Of a stretch of 18,649 nt of DNA, positions 14,859-18,649 are shown one piece after another. The notes below the pieces were generated by a model, which saw only the letters and a program-made list of their open reading frames with translations, was not told the origin of the DNA and ran no database searches. The position numbers and the translations under genes were made by a program. Location of the stretch: positions 1 to 18,649 of the forward strand of contig JAZRXB010000292.1 of NCBI GenBank assembly GCA_045600005.1. Direction: 5' to 3'. The number at the start of each line of letters is the position of its first letter. Positions within the stretch are counted from its first letter, which is position 1. The stretch comes from Flemingiibacterium sp045600005 (GTDB lineage Bacteria > Bacillota > Clostridia > Oscillospirales > CAG-272).

Positions 14859-15707
14859 ATGGAACGGGAATGGAACCTCCGCATCGTCAACGCGGCGCGG
14901 TACGATTTCGTCCGCGGCAGTGAGACGCGGGTGATGAAATATTCCTGCGAGCATCGTCTGGCAGTCGTGGCGGGACTGACGCGGGGAAAGCTCGGCATTG
15001 TGGTCGAGGGGGAGGATGCGGAGATGGCTGTCGGCGACGTGCTGTTCTGGCGCGGCGGAGAGGCGTATGATTTTCTGCCTGAAAAGGGAGCGGTCTGCCG
15101 GATGATCACGGCGTTTTTCGTCACGCGGGAGGACGATTTTCCGGGCGTTCCCTGTCAGGACCGGGCATTGGTCGGAAACGCGGATGCGGGAGAGCTGCCG
15201 CCGGAGCTGGATGCGCTCGGAAAAATGAAGATTTTCCGCAGACGGTCGGAAACGATCGGCAGTCTGGAACGTCTCCGCGCGGCGGTCATGCTTCGCCGTC
15301 CGATGTGGCAGAACGAAGCGGACGCGGCGCTGACGCTGACGCTTGTGCGGCTGCTTCGCGGAGACCTGCCGACCGGCGCACTCGGACGGCGGGACGATCT
15401 GGTCGGACGGATCGCCGACTGCGCGCTGAACGGCTGCAACTGCAAAGAGACGGCGGACACGCTGCATTTCAGCCCGAACCATCTGAACAAGCTGACGGCC
15501 GCCGAGACGGGGCTGACGCTTGAAGCGCTTCTGCGGCGCGTGCGGGTACGCGCCGCGTGCGATCTGCTTGACAACACCGACGCGCCGGTCAGCGAGATCG
15601 CGCAGACCTGCGGCTTTTCGGACGCGAGCCATTTTGCCCGCGTGTTTGCGCGCGAGGTCGGGGCCACGCCGGGAGAGTACCGCGCGAAGCGGCGGGGGAT
15701 GCTCTGA
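14859..15707 (+). CDS. AraC-family transcriptional regulator
   Basis: The 282-residue product has an N-terminal cupin-like sensor (about 15-95, with VGDVLFWRGGEAYDFLP) and a C-terminal AraC DNA-binding domain with two helix-turn-helix units. Unit 1 is about 193-216 (CKETADTLHFSPNHLNKLTAA) and unit 2 about 243-268, ending in the family signature CGFSDASHFARVFAREVGATPGEYR. Such proteins usually activate sugar genes. Two ATGs are possible: 14847 directly abuts GAAAGG, so 14859 is chosen. No clear promoter is seen between pepT and this gene, so readthrough past the hairpin at 14794-14834 may control it. It is a plausible regulator for the GTTTCATT direct repeats before the solute-binding genes, but this is inference. 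Confidence 0.88.
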   Translation: MEREWNLRIVNAARYDFVRGSETRVMKYSCEHRLAVVAGLTRGKLGIVVEGEDAEMAVGDVLFWRGGEAYDFLPEKGAVCRMITAFFVTREDDFPGVPCQDRALVGNADAGELPPELDALGKMKIFRRRSETIGSLERLRAAVMLRRPMWQNEADAALTLTLVRLLRGDLPTGALGRRDDLVGRIADCALNGCNCKETADTLHFSPNHLNKLTAAETGLTLEALLRRVRVRAACDLLDNTDAPVSEIAQTCGFSDASHFARVFAREVGATPGEYRAKRRGML

Positions 15708-15743
15708 AAAATGAAATATTTTTGAGAAATTTTCAAAAACCCC

Positions 15744-15772
15744 TTGACAAACGCTGAAAACAGTGCTATACT
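15744..15772 (+). promoter_or_regulatory. Stable-RNA promoter for tRNA-Pro/tRNA-Val
   Basis: TTGACA (15744-15749) and TATACT (15767-15772) are 17 bases apart, 32 bases before tRNA-Pro. CTTGACAAACG and GTGCTATA recur in the promoter of the second valine tRNA. Confidence 0.85.
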
Positions 15773-15803
15773 ATTATACGTCAAATGCGCAGGCCGCTGA
15801 TAA

Positions 15804-15876
15804 CGGGATGTAGCGCAGTTGGTAGCGCACCTGCTTTGGGAGCAGGATGTCGCAGGTTCGAATCCTGTCATTCCGA
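15804..15876 (+). tRNA. tRNA-Pro, anticodon TGG
   Basis: A full cloverleaf is visible: acceptor CGGGATG/CATTCCG with one G-T pair, D stem GCGC/GCGC, anticodon stem CCTGC/GCAGG with loop TTTGGGA (anticodon TGG, reading CCA and other proline codons), and T arm with TTCGAAT. The discriminator is A and no CCA is encoded (ACT follows), so the CCA must be added by enzyme. Confidence 0.95.
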
Positions 15877-15884
15877 CTAGATGT

Positions 15885-15961
<77 letters not shown>

Positions 15962-15967
15962 GAGAAG

Positions 15968-15996
15968 ATCCCCGGAACAAGGTTCCGGGGATTTTT
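15968..15996 (+). terminator. Terminator after tRNA-Val(GAC)
   Basis: ATCCCCGGAAC (15968-15978) pairs perfectly with GTTCCGGGGAT (15982-15992) around AAG and is followed by TTTTT. It starts 7 bases after the CCA end. Confidence 0.92.
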
Positions 15997-16029
15997 CCAT
16001 GCACATCGGCGAAAATTTCGCACAGCCCC

Positions 16030-16058
16030 TTGACAAACGGGGGGATATGTGCTATAAT
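16030..16058 (+). promoter_or_regulatory. Consensus promoter for tRNA-Val(CAC)
   Basis: TTGACA (16030-16035) and TATAAT (16053-16058) are exactly 17 bases apart, 41 bases before the tRNA. It shares CTTGACAAACG and GTGCTATA with the promoter at 15744-15772. Confidence 0.9.
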
Positions 16059-16099
16059 AACAATGTTCGGTAAGGGAAAGTCTGCCGGACAGATTCTTT

Positions 16100-16176
16100 G
16101 GAGGTATAGCTCAGCAGGTTAGAGCGCTTGCCTCACATGCAAGAGGTCACTGGTTCGAGCCCAGTTATCTCCACCA
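16100..16176 (+). tRNA. tRNA-Val, anticodon CAC
   Basis: Acceptor GGAGGTA/TATCTCC, anticodon stem CTTGC/GCAAG with loop CTCACAT (anticodon CAC, reading GTG only), T stem ACTGG/CCAGT and encoded ACCA. It differs from the GAC valine tRNA at only a few sites, including a compensated second acceptor pair (A-T to G-C). Confidence 0.95.
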
Positions 16177-16178
16177 AC

Positions 16179-16212
16179 AAAGCACTTTTGCGTCAGGCAA
16201 AAGTGCTTTTTT
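16179..16212 (+). terminator. Terminator after tRNA-Val(CAC)
   Basis: AAAGCACTTTTGC pairs with GCAAAAGTGCTTT around GTCAG (16192-16196), followed by further T bases. It begins 2 bases past the CCA end. Confidence 0.92.
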
Positions 16213-16236
16213 CATGAAAAGCGGGGGATTTTGCAG

Positions 16237-16737
16237 ATGGATGAAAGAGTGACGGCGGAAATACTGCGCGGGTCGCTTGAAGCGCTCGGAGTAAAGGCGG
16301 GGGATCTGGTGCTGGTCCACTCGTCGCTGTCGAGCTTCGGATACGTCGAAGGCGGCGCGGATACGGTGATCGACGCTTTTCTTACTCTGCTGACGCCGGA
16401 CGGGACGCTCGTCATGCCGACGCTCAGCCAGAAGAGCTTCGAGTCGGCGCTTGAAGACTGGTCGATGGACCGTCCGAGCGACGTGGGGCTGATCACCGAG
16501 ACCTTCCGGAAGCGTCCGGGCGTGCTGCGGAGCGATCAGGAGACGCATTCGGTCTGCGCGTCGGGGAAGCTCGCATATGAGCTGACGCGGGAACACAAGG
16601 GCTATGGTCCGCGCTTCGGACCGTACAGCGAATGGGCGTTTTCGGAGTCGTCGCCGTGGCAGAAGATGTATGAGCATCACGCGAAGGTCGTCTTTCTCGG
16701 CGTGGACTTGTATTATGATTATGTTCCGCGTAAATAG
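16237..16737 (+). pseudogene. Truncated AAC(3)-family N-acetyltransferase
   Basis: The 166-residue frame matches the N-terminal part of the aminoglycoside 3-N-acetyltransferase (Antibiotic_NAT) family, acetyl-CoA enzymes of about 260-270 residues. Landmarks are VLVHSSLSSFGYVEGGADTV (about 26-45), DGTLVMPTLS (55-64), the THSV segment with His104, and SPWQKMYEHHAKVVFLGVD (139-157). In full proteins this last segment continues into an N-T-S-L-H-type motif and about 95 more residues; here it stops at YDYVPRK. No continuation is visible in other frames to 16880, so a deletion is more likely than a frameshift. GGGGGA lies about 9 bases before the ATG. Acetyltransferase activity is unlikely; even intact relatives in commensals often act on other amines. 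Confidence 0.72.
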
Positions 16738-16793
16738 GTAACGATCAGGTTGTGTCAAATTTCTTCCCGTCACGCTGAATTTACAATTTTCAG

Positions 16794-16822
16794 CAGACTT
16801 TTCCGCTTTTCTGTGATACAAT
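16794..16822 (+). promoter_or_regulatory. Weak promoter for the YczE-type gene
   Basis: TACAAT (16817-16822) is preceded at 17 bases by CAGACT (16794-16799), a poor −35. The −10 overlaps an in-frame ATG at 16821, so translation from that codon is unlikely if this promoter is real. Confidence 0.4.
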
Positions 16823-16883
16823 GATAGCTGTCCGCGCCTGTATGAGCGGAACATTTCTGACGACCTTTCGGGAGGACGGAACC

Positions 16884-17573
16884 TTGAACACGACTAAGCC
16901 TGCGAAACCCGCGGGAACGGGACTTTCCCGCTTTTTCACCAAAGAGCTTGCGCTCCGCACGGTCGCGTGCATCATCGGCAACATCATCATCGGTCTCGGC
17001 GTGGCGATGGCGAAGATCGCCGACCTCGGCATCGACCCGTTCAACGGGATGTGTATGTCGGTTTCCGCCTACTGGGACGTGCCGTACACGACCTTCACGC
17101 TCTGCTTCAACCTCTCCTGCTTCGTTTTCGAGATCATCTGGGGCAGAAAGTACATCAACATCGGCACGTTCATCAACTGGTTCCTCATCTGCTATGACGT
17201 GTCGTTCTTCCTCTGGCTGTTCGGCGGACTGTTTCCCGCGCCGGAAAGTCTCGCCGCGCGGATCATTCTGCTCGTCGGCGCGCTGTTCGTCATGAGCTTC
17301 GGGCTGGCGGTCTATCAGATGGCGGACCTCGGCGTGTCGCCCTACGACGTTCTGCCGATCATGTTCTGCGACCGGGTGACGAAATTCCCCTACTTCTGGG
17401 CGCGCATCATCGTCGACAGTCTCTGCGTGACCGGTATGCTGCTCTCGAAGAGCGATCTCATCGGCATCGGTACGCTGCTGACCGCGCTGGGGTTGGGTCC
17501 GATCATCCATCTTTTCACGGTCCTGCTGACCCGTGTGATGAAATTAAAACAGAAAGAAAAGTCTGCGGCGTAA
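16884..17573 (+). CDS. YczE/YitT-family integral membrane protein
   Basis: The 229-residue product has about five to six transmembrane segments: roughly 27-46 (CIIGNIIIGLGVAMAKIADL), 66-84, 90-115, 125-145, 171-188 and 195-218. The paired GIDPFNGM and GVSPYDVLP motifs after two of the helices are the signature of the YczE/YyaS/YitT-like families, whose function is unknown. The start is set at TTG 16884, which has GGGAGG 8 bases upstream; the in-frame ATG at 16821 lacks a ribosome site and overlaps the −10 box. A basic N-terminal tail (KPAKPAGTGLSRFFTKE) and a lysine-rich C-terminus (KLKQKEKSAA) suggest cytoplasmic ends. A strong bidirectional terminator follows at once. It is monocistronic, so the context gives no further hint. 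Confidence 0.82.
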   Translation: MNTTKPAKPAGTGLSRFFTKELALRTVACIIGNIIIGLGVAMAKIADLGIDPFNGMCMSVSAYWDVPYTTFTLCFNLSCFVFEIIWGRKYINIGTFINWFLICYDVSFFLWLFGGLFPAPESLAARIILLVGALFVMSFGLAVYQMADLGVSPYDVLPIMFCDRVTKFPYFWARIIVDSLCVTGMLLSKSDLIGIGTLLTALGLGPIIHLFTVLLTRVMKLKQKEKSAA

Positions 17574-17576
17574 GCG

Positions 17577-17611
17577 AATAAAAAACAGGGAGCAATCCCT
17601 GTTTTTTTATT
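17577..17611. terminator. Bidirectional terminator between convergent genes
   Basis: AAAAAACAGGGA pairs with TCCCTGTTTTTT around GCAA (17592-17595), with T-runs on both strands. The TAA stop of the minus-strand gene (17607-17609) lies inside the stem's T-tract side. Confidence 0.92.
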
Positions 17612-18125
17612 CCGTGATAAGTCCGCGTTCGAGGAATCCCGGGTCGCTCTGACAGACCGCCCGGAAACAGTCGAAGATCATGCGGCATTCGTATGGCGTG
17701 TCGTGAAGGCTCATGGTGACGACCTTCAGCGCCCGACAGAGACAGCGAAGCGACTGCGCTTCGATATAGCCGTTCAGATCATAGTACCGCAGCGGACCGT
17801 CGGACAGAGAACATCCCGCCTTCGCGCATTCCTCTTTTAACAGCGGAAGCATCCCGCGCAGACGATACCCGACCAGAATACTGTCCTGCACGAACTCCGC
17901 AAAACGCCGCAGGACGTTGAAGCGGTCGGGCAAGTATCTGAAATCGGCGGCGGATATACCGAAAAGCGCCAATCGTTCCTCATCAGGCAGAACGGTCGGT
18001 TTCAGGCAGAGGTCGAAGGTACCCTTGACGCTGCCGCCGCGGATCTCCATAGCGGAAAGCCGGATGATTTCGGTCGTCGAACCGTTTTGAAGGGAAGCGA
18101 TACTGACAACGGTGTAAGCGTTCAT
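17607..18125 (-). CDS. DnaQ-fold (DEDD exonuclease-like) protein, catalytic residues lost
   Basis: The 172-residue product follows the strand-and-helix order of the DnaQ/epsilon exonuclease domain. It reads TVVSIASL where exonucleases have the D-x-E strand, then EIIRLSAMEIRGGSVKGTFDLCLKP (like the EIIEIGAVRV...F...V-P segment), LFGISAADF (like LTGIT...M) and FVQDSILVGYRLRGMLPLL (like F...VLVAHNA-FD). The Asp and Glu of motif I are Ser8 and Ala10, the His-Asn and Asp of motif II are Tyr-Arg and Met, and only a His141-containing LHDTPYEC recalls motif III. It should therefore bind nucleic acid or a partner rather than cut. AGGAGG lies 11 bases before the ATG, rather far. The assignment rests on recalled motif order and is uncertain. 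Confidence 0.62.
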   Translation of the reverse strand: MNAYTVVSIASLQNGSTTEIIRLSAMEIRGGSVKGTFDLCLKPTVLPDEERLALFGISAADFRYLPDRFNVLRRFAEFVQDSILVGYRLRGMLPLLKEECAKAGCSLSDGPLRYYDLNGYIEAQSLRCLCRALKVVTMSLHDTPYECRMIFDCFRAVCQSDPGFLERGLITE

Positions 18126-18198
18126 CCGCGCAGATTCCTCCTGACAGACTGATTTTGAACGGGACGTGGGGATTCCGTATTATTTACCCTGTATTTTC

Positions 18199-18227
18199 AT
18201 TATACGCCGGCGCGGTCGGATTGTCAA
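18199..18227 (-). promoter_or_regulatory. Perfect consensus promoter for the DnaQ-like gene
   Basis: Minus-strand TTGACA (18222-18227) and TATAAT (18199-18204) are 17 bases apart, about 75 bases upstream of the start. The gene is therefore likely expressed well, despite its lost active site. Confidence 0.85.
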
Positions 18228-18300
18228 GACCAAGCCGGCATTTTTGTGCGGTCACGGTGAGTTTTCCGATGCGGAAGGGATAGAAAAACTGCCGCGGAGG

Positions 18301-18328
18301 TTGACAAAACGGGAAGAAATGGTATAAT
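18301..18328 (+). promoter_or_regulatory. Consensus promoter for the small Cys-rich protein
   Basis: TTGACA (18301-18306) and TATAAT (18323-18328) are 16 bases apart, 43 bases upstream of the ATG. It diverges from the promoter at 18199-18227. Confidence 0.85.
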
Positions 18329-18371
18329 AAACAACAGGGGCAGAACGTTAAGGCTGCAAGGAGGGGAATCC

Positions 18372-18560
18372 ATGGCTTATAATTATTTCGGTTATACAGA
18401 AGCCGAACAGAAATGTCTGGATGAAAAAATTGATCATCCTGAAAGAATTGTTATCTGTGAGAGATGCGGGAAAGCTCTTGATCATTACGAATATGGCAGC
18501 TCCTGCGCAGTGAAATGCCCGACAGAAGGGTGCCTGAAATGCTCTGTCCGCGGCATCTGA
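18372..18560 (+). CDS. Small cysteine-rich (zinc-ribbon-like) protein
   Basis: The 62-residue product has seven cysteines: Cys15, Cys29 and Cys32 (CERC), Cys45, Cys49, Cys54 and Cys57 (CPTEGCLKC). The CxxC pairs at 29-32 and 54-57 could bind one zinc; I do not recognise the family. AAGGAGGGG lies 5 bases before the ATG, and a consensus promoter precedes it, so it is very likely a real gene. Codon use is unlike its neighbours: more AT-ending codons and AGA, and only 6 CpG in 18361-18540 (180 bases), against 7 in the single 60-base line 17641-17700 inside the neighbouring gene. Recent transfer is plausible. Confidence 0.8.
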   Translation: MAYNYFGYTEAEQKCLDEKIDHPERIVICERCGKALDHYEYGSSCAVKCPTEGCLKCSVRGI

Positions 18561-18584
18561 GCTTACCCGGCTGAACACGAAACC

Positions 18585-18610
18585 CCGGCGGCATTCTCCC
18601 GCCGGACTTT
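18585..18610 (+). terminator. Possible terminator after the small gene
   Basis: CCGGCGG (18585-18591) pairs with CCGCCGG (18599-18605), followed only by ACTTT. The stem is GC-rich but the T-run is poor, so termination is uncertain. I see no further gene up to the window end. Confidence 0.4.
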
Positions 18611-18649
18611 ACGGAAAAAGGAAACGATACGGCAGTTCATATACAGGGA

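Noticed and set aside
16821..16883. ATG start for the membrane protein 21 codons upstream
   Set aside because: This ATG overlaps the likely −10 box and has no ribosome site, while TTG at 16884 follows GGGAGG at a normal distance.

Overview
The window looks like a piece of an uncultured, fairly GC-rich, low-GC-type Gram-positive relative (Clostridia-like, gut or rumen style). The evidence is consensus TTGACA-N17-TATAAT promoters, AGGAGG/GAAAGG ribosome sites, many rho-independent terminators, lipoboxed solute-binding proteins, and families typical of Firmicutes (YhaM, PepT, YczE/YitT). Most of it is rich in CpG. Two parts are not: the left end (1 to about 1110) and the last small gene (18372-18560). 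The assignment rests on sequence style and remembered families; no database was consulted.

Left end, 1-1111 (minus strand): a partial Glu/Pro-rich lipoprotein gene and the C-terminal half of a DinB-type DNA polymerase IV. The DinB fragment starts directly after the stop codon of the next gene, in the same frame, with its catalytic half missing, and CpG density changes there. This is a deletion scar, a transfer boundary or an assembly join. Next, 1112-5346 (minus strand), come a large iron-sulfur protein made of three related modules (its own perfect promoter) and an rpe-metF pair (promoter before rpe, terminator after metF).

5401-6487 (plus): a yhaM-type exoribonuclease gene with its own promoter. 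6522-8879 (minus): a two-gene operon, SAM methyltransferase then an intracellular heparinase II/III-like protein. It diverges from the plus-strand gene for a lipoprotein solute-binding protein (9229-10716); a second paralogue follows (10943-12373). Neither has permease genes nearby. A GTTTC(A/G)TT motif sits 18-19 bases upstream of both solute-binding promoters, and a 201-bp MITE-like element lies in the leader of the first. Together these suggest a carbohydrate uptake and processing neighbourhood.

12461-15707 (plus): a D-2-hydroxyacid dehydrogenase gene coupled to pepT (peptidase T), then an AraC-family regulator whose leader carries a perfect 22-nt palindrome and a very strong hairpin. 15744-16212: two stable-RNA units, tRNA-Pro(TGG)+tRNA-Val(GAC) and tRNA-Val(CAC), each with its own strong promoter and terminator; the two valine tRNAs are near-identical duplicates.

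16237-18649: a C-terminally truncated AAC(3)-type acetyltransferase gene, a YczE/YitT-type membrane protein with a TTG start, a DnaQ-fold protein that appears to have lost its catalytic residues (minus strand), and a small cysteine-rich protein of different base composition. The points most worth following are the DinB junction, the three-module Fe-S protein, the MITE-like insertion, the shared operator motif and the apparently dead DnaQ-like protein.
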